Below the pieces are notes generated by a model. It worked only from the letters and a program-made list of their open reading frames with translations, searched no databases and had not been told where the DNA came from. A stretch of DNA of 64,000 bases from Vreelandella glaciei (GTDB lineage Bacteria > Pseudomonadota > Gammaproteobacteria > Pseudomonadales > Halomonadaceae): assembly GCF_013415125.1 (NCBI RefSeq), contig NZ_JACCDE010000020.1, positions 1 through 64,000 on the forward strand, read 5' to 3'. Every line of letters begins with the position of its first letter. Position 1 is the first letter of the stretch. Positions 47,466-56,086 of this stretch are shown here, in pieces. Position numbers and translations under genes: made by a program.

Positions 47466-49148
47466 ATGGCTCAACAACAATCACAAGCAGCGCCAAATGC
47501 GGGTTTAGAGTTTGACTATATCGTGGTGGGAGCAGGCACCGCCGGGTGCCTGCTGGCGAATCGGCTGAGCGCCAATCCGAATCATCGTGTCCTGCTGATA
47601 GAGGCGGGTGGGCGCGATAATTACCACTGGATTCATATTCCGGTGGGGTATCTCTACTGCATCAATAACCCACGTACCGACTGGCTGTTTCGCACTGAGC
47701 CCGACAAAGGCCTTAACGGCCGCTCGTTGATTTATCCGCGGGGCAAGACGCTAGGCGGCTGTTCCAGTATCAACGGCATGATTTATATGCGCGGGCAGGC
47801 CCGGGACTACGATCACTGGGCCGATGTGGCGGGCGACGATGCCTGGAAGTGGGAGAACTGCTTATCCGATTTCATCAAGCACGAAGATCACTACCGCTTG
47901 GACGACGGCGGTGATGCCGATGCGAAACATCGAGATTTCCACGGCCACGGCGGTGAATGGCGGATCGAAAAGCAGCGCCTTAAATGGCAGGTGCTGGATG
48001 ATTTTGCCGAGGCTGCCGTCCAGGCAGGTATTCCGCGTACCGAGGACTTTAACCGCGGCACTAACGAAGGCGTGGCCTACTTTGAGGTTAATCAGCGCTC
48101 GGGCTGGCGCTGGAATACTGCTAAAGCGTTTTTGCGACCCGCGTTGAAGCGCGACAACTTAACGCTCTGGCACTCCACTCAGGTCAATCGACTGCTATTT
48201 GAAAAGCGTGGAGAGGCGCTGCGCTGCGCAGGTGTGGAGGTGGAGCGGGGTGGTCAGGTGCAGCGCGCCATGGTGAGCGGCGAAGTGGTGCTTTGCGCGG
48301 GGGCTATTGGTACGCCGCATCTACTTCAGCTTTCCGGCGTAGGGTCGAGGGAATTGCTAGACGAACATGGCGTTGAGGTAGTGCATGAATTGCCCGGGGT
48401 GGGGGAGAACCTGCAGGATCATCTGCAGATTCGCTCGATATATAAAATAACCAATGGCAAAACCCTGAATGCCATCGCAAGCACCCTGTTAGGTAAAGCG
48501 GGGATTGGCTTGGAGTACCTGCTTAAGCGCACTGGGCCCATGAGCATGGCGCCTTCACAGTTAGGGGCGTTTACCCGCAGCTCTAAGGAACAAACGTACC
48601 CCAATATTCAATACCATGTGCAACCGCTGAGCCTGGAGGCTTTTGGCCAACCACTGCACCCGTACCCGGCGATTACCGCTAGCGTGTGTAACTTGAATCC
48701 GACCAGTCGTGGCACGGTGCGGCTAAAAAGCAGCGACCCCCGACAGGCACCGGCTATTTCGCCCAATTACCTGAGCACGGCAGAGGATCGAAAGGTGGCC
48801 GCGGATTCTCTGCGTGTCACCCGGCGGATCGCCGAGCAGACCGCGTTTGCCAAGTACGCTCCAGAAGAAGTGAAGCCCGGCGTTGAGTACCAAACCGATG
48901 ACGAGCTAACCCGGCTGGCGGGGGATATAGGCACGACGATTTTTCATCCTGTTGGCACTGCCAAAATGGGCCGTGAAGATGACGCCATGGCGGTAGTCGA
49001 TAGTCGGCTGCGAGTACATGGCATTAGCGGGCTACGCGTGGCTGATGCGAGTATTATGCCAACGATTACCAGTGGCAATACCAATTCACCCACGCTGATG
49101 ATTGCAGAGAAAGCGGCCGGTTGGCTCCTTGCTGAGCGCGGTCAATGA
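47466..49148 (+). CDS. GMC-family FAD oxidoreductase, probable 3-hydroxypropionate dehydrogenase
   Basis: 560-residue flavoprotein of the glucose-methanol-choline family. It has the FAD Rossmann motif [16 protein letters not shown] at about residues 22-37, the second GMC signature [20 protein letters not shown], the catalytic His in [14 protein letters not shown] and the Asn/His pair region [14 protein letters not shown]. It is often annotated as choline dehydrogenase, but pairing with mmsA and LysR and the absence of betB/betI point to oxidation of 3-hydroxypropionate to malonate semialdehyde (DddA/HpdH-like). The product would feed mmsA directly. The substrate is inferred from context. Confidence 0.87.
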   Translation: MAQQQSQAAPNAGLEFDYIVVGAGTAGCLLANRLSANPNHRVLLIEAGGRDNYHWIHIPVGYLYCINNPRTDWLFRTEPDKGLNGRSLIYPRGKTLGGCSSINGMIYMRGQARDYDHWADVAGDDAWKWENCLSDFIKHEDHYRLDDGGDADAKHRDFHGHGGEWRIEKQRLKWQVLDDFAEAAVQAGIPRTEDFNRGTNEGVAYFEVNQRSGWRWNTAKAFLRPALKRDNLTLWHSTQVNRLLFEKRGEALRCAGVEVERGGQVQRAMVSGEVVLCAGAIGTPHLLQLSGVGSRELLDEHGVEVVHELPGVGENLQDHLQIRSIYKITNGKTLNAIASTLLGKAGIGLEYLLKRTGPMSMAPSQLGAFTRSSKEQTYPNIQYHVQPLSLEAFGQPLHPYPAITASVCNLNPTSRGTVRLKSSDPRQAPAISPNYLSTAEDRKVAADSLRVTRRIAEQTAFAKYAPEEVKPGVEYQTDDELTRLAGDIGTTIFHPVGTAKMGREDDAMAVVDSRLRVHGISGLRVADASIMPTITSGNTNSPTLMIAEKAAGWLLAERGQ

Positions 49149-49367
49149 CCGGCCATCACCCCGCCACAAAAGCCAGCATGGCCGCGATTATAAGTGTGTT
49201 GACGCGCGCACGGGTTAGGCGCAAAATGACGCCAGTTGGTTAGCAAGTCGAACGTTGTCAGCAGCATAGAAGCGCCTCAAGCGTTAAATCTGGTGAAGGT
49301 TTCTTGTTCTACCCACTGCACTTCGGGTATTTCCCGGATTTAATTAGCTACATCGAGGATTTCGATC

Positions 49368-49571
49368 ATGGCAACTGGCACCGTTAAATGGTTTAACGAC
49401 ACTAAAGGCTTTGGCTTTATTTCTCCTGACGACAATGGCGACGACCTGTTCGCGCATTTCTCTGAAATTCAGTCTGAAGGTTTCAAATCTCTGCAAGACG
49501 GCCAGAAGGTTTCCTTCGACGTCACCCAGGGTAAAAAAGGCCTTCAGGCTTCTAACATCAAAGTTGTTTAA
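49368..49571 (+). CDS. Cold-shock-domain protein (CspA family)
   Basis: 67-residue single cold-shock domain that binds single-stranded RNA/DNA. RNP1 (KGFGFI) and RNP2 (DLFAHF; Ala replaces the common Val) are present. The ATG follows GAGG. A 219-base gap upstream (49149-49367) is likely a long 5' leader, as for many csp genes. It contains a small CGGG/CCCG hairpin about 45 bases before the start, but no coding region. A terminator follows. Not distinguishable as cold-induced or constitutive. Confidence 0.93.
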   Translation: MATGTVKWFNDTKGFGFISPDDNGDDLFAHFSEIQSEGFKSLQDGQKVSFDVTQGKKGLQASNIKVV

Positions 49572-49629
49572 GTTAATTCTTAAATATTGAGATGTTAGCA
49601 ATCACCGCCTAGCGTTGATTGACCAAGGG

Positions 49630-49654
49630 ACCCCGCCAAGTGCGGGGTTTTTTG
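49630..49654 (+). terminator. Rho-independent terminator after csp
   Basis: CCCCGC (49631-49636), loop CAAGT, GCGGGG (49642-49647), then six T residues. Canonical and well placed about 60 bases beyond the csp stop. Confidence 0.9.
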
Positions 49655-49685
49655 TATTTATAAGATTGAGTGCAACGACACTTAC

Positions 49686-49727
49686 CTCACACCTCACACC
49701 TCACACCTCACACCTCACACCTCACAC
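49686..49727 (+). repeat. Six tandem copies of a 7-bp repeat
   Basis: CTCACAC is repeated six times without change from 49686 to 49727. It lies between the csp terminator and the SLC13/RCK permease gene, about 105 bases before its start. Perfect short tandem repeats such as this can change copy number by slippage and alter promoter spacing. Confidence 0.9.
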
Positions 49728-49831
49728 CGGTATATTCTATTTTGTTCTTTAAATGTTTCTAAAAATAACTTTTTAGAATATAAGGCTGGCCTCACAATAC
49801 TACCCTGTTTATTTATTAGGGTGTGGTGGTG

Positions 49832-51601
49832 ATGTCGCTAGATGCTTGGATTGCCGTAGGAGTGGTGCTGACTATTTTCCCGCTAATGGCGTTTGCCCGC
49901 CTAGGCCCGGATATTATTCTGCTGGGCGCGGTGATTGTGTTGATGACGCTGGGCGTGATTGACCCACAGCAGGCGCTGGGGGGCTTTTCCAATAGCGGCT
50001 TATTCACCGTTGCCTTTATGTATGTACTGGTGGCAAGCATTCGTGAAACCGGCGGTATCGATCTGATCATTCGCTATGTGCTTGGCCGTCCCCATAAAGA
50101 AAGAGGCGCGCTGGTACGCCTCTTGCTGCCTGTGGCAGCACTCAGCGCCTTCGTTAATAACACGCCTGTGGTTGCCACCTACATTCCGGCCGTAATGAGC
50201 TGGAGCCGGAGGCTGCGTTTATCTCCTCAGCGGTTGCTGATGCCGCTCAGTTTTGCGTCTATTCTAGGCGGTACGATTACTTTATTTGGTACCAGCACTA
50301 ACTTAGTGGTGCATGGGCTGCTGCTGGAACATTACCCCGAACTGGGGATGGGACTGTTGGATTTAGCCTGGGTAGGTATTCCTGTGGCAGTGGTGGGGCT
50401 CGTTTATCTGATCGTACTGGGGCCGCGTTTACTGCCTTCCCGGGAAGGGGTGGCCAAGGCATTTGCCAATCCCCGTGAGTTCACCATTGAAATGGAGGTC
50501 GACCCGGCGGGCGTGCTGGTCGACCGCAGCGTTGAAGAAGCCGGGCTGCGCCATTTGCAGGAGCTATTTCTGGTTGAAATTGAGCGCGCGGGCAACGTGG
50601 TGAGCGTGGTGGGTCCCGGCGAGCAGTTAAAGGGCGGTGATCGCCTGGTGTTTGCGGGCACCTCTGATGCCGCAGTGGAGCTGCAGCAAATTCGGGGTTT
50701 GATTCCTTCTCGGGATGATACGTCCAGTCTGGAGAAAGAGTTTAAGGAGCGCCGCTTGGTCGAGGCGGTGGTTTCTAACCAGTGCCAGTTTATTGGCCAG
50801 CGTATTCGCGACGGCCACTTTAGAACCTTGTATGGGGCGGCGGTGCTGGCGATCTGCCGCGGTGGCGAACGCGTCAAAGGCAATCTAGGTCAGGTTCGGC
50901 TTCAGCCCGCTGATGTGCTCCTGCTGGAAGCACGGCCGCCGTTTATCGAGCGGCATCGCCAATCCCGTGACTTCCTGCTGATTAGCGAGCTGAATGGCGC
51001 GGCGCGGCCGATACACGAAAAGGCGCCACTCGCCTGGGGGCTACTGTTAGGCGCTGTGCTGCTCGCCGCCCTGGGCGTGTTGAGCATGTTGAACGCCGCG
51101 ATGTTAGGGGCGGCATTAGCGCTGTTGACAGGGTGTTGCTCGGTGGGGGCGGCCAAACGTGGCCTTGATACCCAAGTGCTGTTAACCATTGCTGCTTCCT
51201 TTGGCGTGGGTGCCGCGCTGCAAAGCTCCGGCGCCGCTGAGGTCATTGCCGGGAGTTTGCTTACCTTAGTGGCGGGGAATCCTTTGCTACTGCTGATCGG
51301 CACTTACTGTGTGGTTGCGCTACTCACTGAACTGGTGACCAATAACGCCGCCGCAGTGATTATTTTTCCGGTGGTGATGAGCGCGGCAGAAAGCCTGGGC
51401 GTTAGCCCGATGCCTTATGTGGTGGCGGTGATGTTTGCTGCCTCAGCCAGCTTTTTAACCCCCATTGGGTATCAAACCAACCTGATGGTATATGGCCCCG
51501 GGGGCTATCGGGTGAGCGATTTTCTGCGTTTGGGGTGTGGTTTGAATATACTGACCGGGGCGATAGCGCTACTCTTGATCCCTTTGGTGTGGCCCTTTTA
51601 A
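49832..51601 (+). CDS. SLC13-type permease with RCK_C (TrkA-C) domains
   Basis: 589 residues from ATG 49832, behind AGGG; GTG codons just upstream are alternatives. The N-terminal membrane half has the NNTPVVATYIPAV motif and GTSTNLVVHG. A cytoplasmic insertion (about 200-375) holds two TrkA-C-like domains (EMEVDPAGVLVDRS... and RLVEAVVSNQCQFIGQRIRDGHFR). The second membrane half has TNNAAAVIIFPVV and PIGYQTNLMVYGPGGY. This layout is common in marine and halophilic bacteria and is assigned to sulfate, carboxylate or similar anion uptake, possibly gated by nucleotides or ions bound at RCK_C. Substrate unknown. Confidence 0.9.
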   Translation: MSLDAWIAVGVVLTIFPLMAFARLGPDIILLGAVIVLMTLGVIDPQQALGGFSNSGLFTVAFMYVLVASIRETGGIDLIIRYVLGRPHKERGALVRLLLPVAALSAFVNNTPVVATYIPAVMSWSRRLRLSPQRLLMPLSFASILGGTITLFGTSTNLVVHGLLLEHYPELGMGLLDLAWVGIPVAVVGLVYLIVLGPRLLPSREGVAKAFANPREFTIEMEVDPAGVLVDRSVEEAGLRHLQELFLVEIERAGNVVSVVGPGEQLKGGDRLVFAGTSDAAVELQQIRGLIPSRDDTSSLEKEFKERRLVEAVVSNQCQFIGQRIRDGHFRTLYGAAVLAICRGGERVKGNLGQVRLQPADVLLLEARPPFIERHRQSRDFLLISELNGAARPIHEKAPLAWGLLLGAVLLAALGVLSMLNAAMLGAALALLTGCCSVGAAKRGLDTQVLLTIAASFGVGAALQSSGAAEVIAGSLLTLVAGNPLLLLIGTYCVVALLTELVTNNAAAVIIFPVVMSAAESLGVSPMPYVVAVMFAASASFLTPIGYQTNLMVYGPGGYRVSDFLRLGCGLNILTGAIALLLIPLVWPF

Positions 51602-51710
51602 GCGAAGTACGCCCTTTTTAACAGACGATGGTCATTTAAAGCGCTGGCCTGCTCGCTGTTAACGCAGGTTTGCGCTAGGGTGACGCCTTTTGGATAAGGA
51701 ATACGATGTT

Positions 51711-52376
51711 ATGACTGCTCCTGGCGAACTGATTATTGAACCAAAAGATGGTCAACCCGCCGATGCGTGTGTGTTTATTATTCACGGCTTAGGTGCGGAC
51801 GGGCACGATTTTGAGCCGCTGGTACCCGCATTAGCGCTACCTAAAGATTCACATGTGCGCTTTATTATGCCCCATGCGCCACGCCTGCCGGTGACTGTCA
51901 ATGGCGGTATGGTCATGCCCGCTTGGTACGATATTCTTGCCATGGATTTGGGGCGCCGGGTAGATGAGAGCCAGCTTAAGAAATCCGCTGAACGCATCCA
52001 GGCGCTGATCCAAGAGCAGATCGACCAGGGTATCGATAGCCAGCGCATTATTGTGGCGGGCTTTTCACAAGGGGGCGCTGTTGCCTATCACGCAGCGCTT
52101 ACTTTTCCCGCGCCGCTGGGCGGGCTGTTGGCGATGTCGACCTACTTTGCGACGGCCGACAATATTGAGCTAGCGGAAGCCAACCGCCAGATCCCGATCG
52201 AAGTTCAGCACGGGAATTTTGATCCGATTGTGCCCGAGAGCCTGGGCCGCAGCGGTGCTGATCGCTTAAAAGCGATGGGCTATGCGGTTAATTATCGCCA
52301 ATACCCCATGGCGCATGCACTCTGCCCGCAGCAGGTTAACGATATTGGAAAGTGGCTAAATACTCGCCTAAGCTGA
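51711..52376 (+). CDS. Carboxylesterase/phospholipase of the EstB family
   Basis: 221-residue alpha/beta hydrolase, from ATG 51711 preceded by AAGGA. Catalytic Ser at about 119 in GFSQGG, Asp in GNFDPIVP and His in YPMAHALCPQQ complete the triad; the oxyanion region is IIHGLGADGHDF. It resembles Pseudomonas EstB and acyl-protein thioesterase-like carboxylesterases. No signal peptide, so cytoplasmic. It lies just upstream of the antiporter-like operon, but the 40-base gap and separate function argue against a joint role. Confidence 0.9.
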   Translation: MTAPGELIIEPKDGQPADACVFIIHGLGADGHDFEPLVPALALPKDSHVRFIMPHAPRLPVTVNGGMVMPAWYDILAMDLGRRVDESQLKKSAERIQALIQEQIDQGIDSQRIIVAGFSQGGAVAYHAALTFPAPLGGLLAMSTYFATADNIELAEANRQIPIEVQHGNFDPIVPESLGRSGADRLKAMGYAVNYRQYPMAHALCPQQVNDIGKWLNTRLS

Positions 52377-52416
52377 GCGCTTATTCGTGACCGATGCAAG
52401 GATGTAGCGAAAACGA

Positions 52417-53097
52417 ATGATAGCTTCCTTTGATGCAATAGAAGTGCTGCTGGCGCTGTGCTTAACGGGGTCGGCGTTTGTGTGCCTGTTTGATCGCCAT
52501 CTGATTCGCGCCTGTTGTTTCTTCGTCGTGTTTGCAGTCTCGATGGTGTTGGCTTGGTGGCAACTTGGCGCACCCTGGCTGGCAGCGGCAGAGTTGTTGC
52601 TGGGGGTGATGCTGACAAGTCCATGCTTTTTCTATGCGCTGGGCCATCTTTCTCCAGGCGCTTCAGCACCTCTTAAGCGTGATCAATTTAGCGAGCCTTG
52701 GTCTCGAGTGGCCATGCGCGTGGTGTTGGCGCTGGTCTGGTTTGTCATGGTGGGTGCGGCCATTCGCTTCGTTATCGCCGACATGGTGTATTCACCTGCC
52801 GAACATCCGCTACTGCTGGCCGGGGTGCTCATCGCCGCTACTGCCTTGGCTGCGTTTGCCCTACACCGCCATCTATTCAGGCGCCTGTTGGCATTTAATC
52901 TGCTTGGTTCGGGTGTATTTATACTGTTGTCTGGTGTGGCAGGCAGCTCAGCAGCTGCCCAAGCGTTAATAAGTGTGGGGCTGCTGGTTGCTTGGTTGGG
53001 TTCGATGCTCGGGGCCTTACTCATCCGACAGTTAATGCACCTAGAGGGAGTCGAGGCGCTGGGGCGTGACGGCGAGCCCAAAGAGAGCACGACATGA
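52417..53097 (+). CDS. Fused DUF4040 (MbhD/NuoJ-like) and MnhC/NuoK-like membrane subunit
   Basis: 226 residues, about six or seven TM segments. The N-terminal half reads as a DUF4040/MbhD domain (CLFDRHLIRACCFFVVF... and LGAPWLAAAELLLGVMLT). The usual GAPDVALTE core has lost its Asp and Thr, but Glu-59 is kept. The C-terminal half (about 130-205) is NuoK/MnhC-like (HRHLFRRLLAFNLLGSGVFILLSG). In Mrp and Mbh complexes these are separate proteins; here they are fused. It is first of four genes joined by 4-base overlaps (53094-53097 with the next) and would form the connector part of a membrane ion-translocating module. Confidence 0.75.
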   Translation: MIASFDAIEVLLALCLTGSAFVCLFDRHLIRACCFFVVFAVSMVLAWWQLGAPWLAAAELLLGVMLTSPCFFYALGHLSPGASAPLKRDQFSEPWSRVAMRVVLALVWFVMVGAAIRFVIADMVYSPAEHPLLLAGVLIAATALAAFALHRHLFRRLLAFNLLGSGVFILLSGVAGSSAAAQALISVGLLVAWLGSMLGALLIRQLMHLEGVEALGRDGEPKESTT

Positions 53098-54584
53098 TTT
53101 GGCGCTTTGGTCTTTTCGATAGCACGTTTGCGCCGCTTGCTACTACCCACTGGGCGCTATTGGTAGCGCTTGTTTTTCCGCTACTGCTGGGAGTGCTGGG
53201 GGCTTTATTTCCACCCAAGCGTGCCTTTCCCGTAGCGCTGGCTAGCCTGCCCGTATTGGCGTCTGGGGTGATGCTGCTATCTGCCTTTGACCAGTCGGGA
53301 TTGCTGAGTTGGCAGTGGGAAATCGCCGGTCTTATCCTGTCGCTGCGCTTAAACGGGTTGAGCGTACTGTTACTGCTGACAACTCAGTGTATCGGCGTTG
53401 CCGCAGCGCTCTACACGCCTGGCTATTTGCGTCTAAGCGAAACCGGGCCGCTGGCACGTTGGCTGTGGCCATTGATGGGCGTGGTGCTGAGCGCGCTGTC
53501 ATTAATTTGGTTAGCCACCGACTTACTCACTCTGTATATAGCGTTGGAATTAATGGGCCTAGCCGCGGTAGGCATGCTAATGCTGTCCGGAAAGGCGCCT
53601 GCGTTGCTGGCGGGTATGCGCTATTTACTGTTGGCGTTAGTCGGGTCGCTAACGTATCTACTGGGAATCGCACTGATTCTGGGCCACTGGGGGCGTTTGG
53701 ATCTGCAGGGCTTGGCTAAGGTGATAGAGCCGGGCCCGGTGGCTTGGTTCGCCGCTGCGCTCATAGGTGCTGGGTTGGCTTTGAAAGCGGCGCTGTTTCC
53801 CTTGCACGCTTGGCTGACCCCCGTTCACGAAAATGCTTGGACGCCGGTGAGCGCGCTGCATGCCGGGCTGGTCATCAAAGCCTCCCTGTTCATGCTGCTA
53901 CAGCTATGGAGCATCCTTCTTCCTGATACGTTCTATGCCCCTCGCGTCATTGCCTGGTTAGGCTTGCTGGCGATTGTATGGGGTGGGCTACTGGCGTGGC
54001 GTACCGACTCGCTTAAAACCTTGGTGGCTTCCTCAACCGTCGCGCAGTTGGGCTATCTGATGGTGGCTTTTCCGCTGTTACTGGGACCGGATATTGCGCC
54101 GTTACCGCGTGCCTTGGCGTGGGAAGGTTTTTGGCTGCAGCTGGTGGGGCACGCCTTTGCCAAAGCGGCCATGTTTATGGCGGCTGGCAATCTGATATTG
54201 GCCACTGGGGAGCACACCCTTAAAGGTTTGGCAGGAACCAGCCGCCGTTTGCCACTTTCGTTACTCGTGTTTGGCATTGCTTCGATTACCTTGATGGGCC
54301 TACCGCCCAGTTCTGGCTTCACCGCTAAATGGATGCTGCTTCAGGCCATGATCATCACCCAGCAGTGGTGGGCGGTGGCGGCCCTATTAACCGGTACGCT
54401 GCTGACGGCGGCTTATGTATTTCGCATGTTTCGCTACTCTTTTGATGAGACGGCGCCGCGCCATCGTTATCAACCCTTGGCGCCGGGCATGGATCTGATC
54501 GCACTAACGCTGGCTCTGATTGCGTTCGCCCTGGGGCTATTGGCGCATTTCCCGCTGGAATTGATGCACGGAGGCAGCCCATGA
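53094..54584 (+). CDS. NuoN/MnhD-like proton/cation-translocating membrane subunit (first of three)
   Basis: 496 residues, about 14 TM segments, Proton_antipo_M family shared by complex I NuoL/M/N, Mrp A/D and Hyf/Mbh antiporter subunits. Channel residues are retained: TM5 Glu-152 (YIALELMGLAAVG), TM7 Lys-231 (LALKAALFPLHAWLTP) and TM8 Lys-262 (GLVIKASLFML). It overlaps both neighbours by 4 bases. No quinone-binding or redox subunit (NuoH, NuoB/C/D/I) is encoded nearby, so it should function as part of a secondary antiporter or ion channel-like complex. Confidence 0.88.
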   Translation: MIWRFGLFDSTFAPLATTHWALLVALVFPLLLGVLGALFPPKRAFPVALASLPVLASGVMLLSAFDQSGLLSWQWEIAGLILSLRLNGLSVLLLLTTQCIGVAAALYTPGYLRLSETGPLARWLWPLMGVVLSALSLIWLATDLLTLYIALELMGLAAVGMLMLSGKAPALLAGMRYLLLALVGSLTYLLGIALILGHWGRLDLQGLAKVIEPGPVAWFAAALIGAGLALKAALFPLHAWLTPVHENAWTPVSALHAGLVIKASLFMLLQLWSILLPDTFYAPRVIAWLGLLAIVWGGLLAWRTDSLKTLVASSTVAQLGYLMVAFPLLLGPDIAPLPRALAWEGFWLQLVGHAFAKAAMFMAAGNLILATGEHTLKGLAGTSRRLPLSLLVFGIASITLMGLPPSSGFTAKWMLLQAMIITQQWWAVAALLTGTLLTAAYVFRMFRYSFDETAPRHRYQPLAPGMDLIALTLALIAFALGLLAHFPLELMHGGSP

Positions 54585-56086
54585 ACGCCGCATGGTTACC
54601 GTTAACCGCTTTGGCCACCTCCCTGCTGGTGGCCGTGACTATTTTCGCCTTACCAGAAGAGGCCAGGCGGCTACGCACGACAATTAACATTGGCGCGGCG
54701 GTGGTGAAGATTATTTTGGTCACCCTGATGGTCAGGCGAGTGGCCGCCGGTCATGAAGACATTTTTAGTTTCCAGGTGATAGGCGGCCTTGATTTTGTGC
54801 TGCGGATCGATGCCTTGGGCGTGATGTTTGCGGGGTTATCGTCACTGCTTTGGCTCTGTACCACGATTTACGCCATTGGTTACTTGGAAGGCTCTGCCAA
54901 TCGAAAGCGCTTCTTTGGCTTTTTTAGTCTTTGCGTGGCGAGCACTATCGGCATTGCGCTGGCTGATAATCTATTTACCTTTTTGATTTTCTACGAAATG
55001 TTGACGCTCTCCACTTATCCACTGGTGGTTCACCGAGGGACGGAGAAAGCCCTCAATGCGGGACGCGTCTATTTGCGCTACACGCTAAGCGCAGGTGTGG
55101 TATTGCTACTGGGCGCGGTACTGCTGAATAACTTAACGGGTGATCAATCGTTCTCTTCTGAAGAGGGCTTGGGCGACTACTTAAACGATCATCGTGGCCT
55201 GCTAACGTTAATATTTATCCTGCTAGTCAGTGGGTTGGCGGTCAAAGCTGCCATGGTGCCGCTGCATGGCTGGCTGCCTAGGGCTATGGTGGCACCCGCC
55301 CCGGTCAGTGCGCTGCTGCACGCGGTCGCGGTGGTGAAGGCTGGTGCCTTCGGGATTCTACGGGTCGTTTACGATCTGTATGGGATTGAACTTAGCGTGG
55401 AGTTGGGCGTTATTACCGGGCTAGCGGTGGCGGCGTCTATTACGATTATTTATGGCTCGCTCAGGGCCATTGCCCAACAGGAGCTGAAGCCACTCCTGGC
55501 ATTTTCTACGGTCAGCCAAGTCTCCTACGTCATTCTGGGAATAGGCATATTCGGCCCTTTTGGTACGGTCGGGGCGTTGGCGCACTTGCTCCACCAAGGT
55601 TTGATGAAGGTTACGTTATTCTTCTGTGCGGGCAACTACGCTGAAGAGCTGGGCATTCATCGCATTGATGAAATAGACGGTGCCGGTAAACGAATGCCGT
55701 TGACCAGTATTGCGTTTACCATCGGCGCGTTAGGCATGATTGGACTTCCTCCTGTCGCTGGATTTATTACCAAATGGTATCTCGGCGTTGGCGCGATACA
55801 GGCTGAAATGTATTGGGTGGTCGCTGTGTTGGTGGCTAGCAGCACGCTCAATGCCATGTACTTTTTACCGATTTTGCACCGTCTCTGGTTTCGCCCCGGG
55901 CCCTCCCACGGCAAAGGAAATTGGCCTCATGAGCAGCGCTTAGGGCGTTTAGAAACCCATGGCTGGTTGCTGTGGCCAATGATGTTTACTGCGCTGATAA
56001 GCCTTGGGGCCGGGCTGTTTGCAGGGCTTCCGTATAGCCCCCTGGATTGGGCAGCCCGGGTAGCAAGCGGGGAGTACCTGCCATGA
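54581..56086 (+). CDS. MnhD-like cation/proton antiporter subunit (second of three)
   Basis: 501 residues, about 14 TM segments, closest in feel to MrpD/MbhH. Conserved residues: TM5 Glu-139 (FLIFYEMLTLSTYPLVV), TM7 Lys-222 (GLAVKAAMVPLHGWLPRAM), TM8 Lys-253 (AVVKAGAFGI). GLPPVAGFITKW near the C-terminal third is a family hallmark. Translationally coupled at both ends. With its two homologous partners it probably forms parallel ion half-channels in one complex. Na+, K+ or H+ specificity cannot be read from the sequence. Confidence 0.9.
   Translation: MNAAWLPLTALATSLLVAVTIFALPEEARRLRTTINIGAAVVKIILVTLMVRRVAAGHEDIFSFQVIGGLDFVLRIDALGVMFAGLSSLLWLCTTIYAIGYLEGSANRKRFFGFFSLCVASTIGIALADNLFTFLIFYEMLTLSTYPLVVHRGTEKALNAGRVYLRYTLSAGVVLLLGAVLLNNLTGDQSFSSEEGLGDYLNDHRGLLTLIFILLVSGLAVKAAMVPLHGWLPRAMVAPAPVSALLHAVAVVKAGAFGILRVVYDLYGIELSVELGVITGLAVAASITIIYGSLRAIAQQELKPLLAFSTVSQVSYVILGIGIFGPFGTVGALAHLLHQGLMKVTLFFCAGNYAEELGIHRIDEIDGAGKRMPLTSIAFTIGALGMIGLPPVAGFITKWYLGVGAIQAEMYWVVAVLVASSTLNAMYFLPILHRLWFRPGPSHGKGNWPHEQRLGRLETHGWLLWPMMFTALISLGAGLFAGLPYSPLDWAARVASGEYLP

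Noticed and set aside
47466..49148. betA (choline dehydrogenase)
   Set aside because: GMC-family similarity alone does not show choline specificity. The neighbours are mmsA and a LysR gene, not betB/betI, so a 3-hydroxypropionate-type substrate is favoured.
49686..49727. CRISPR-like repeat array
   Set aside because: The repeats are 7 bp and contiguous, without spacers, and no cas genes are nearby. It is a simple tandem repeat.
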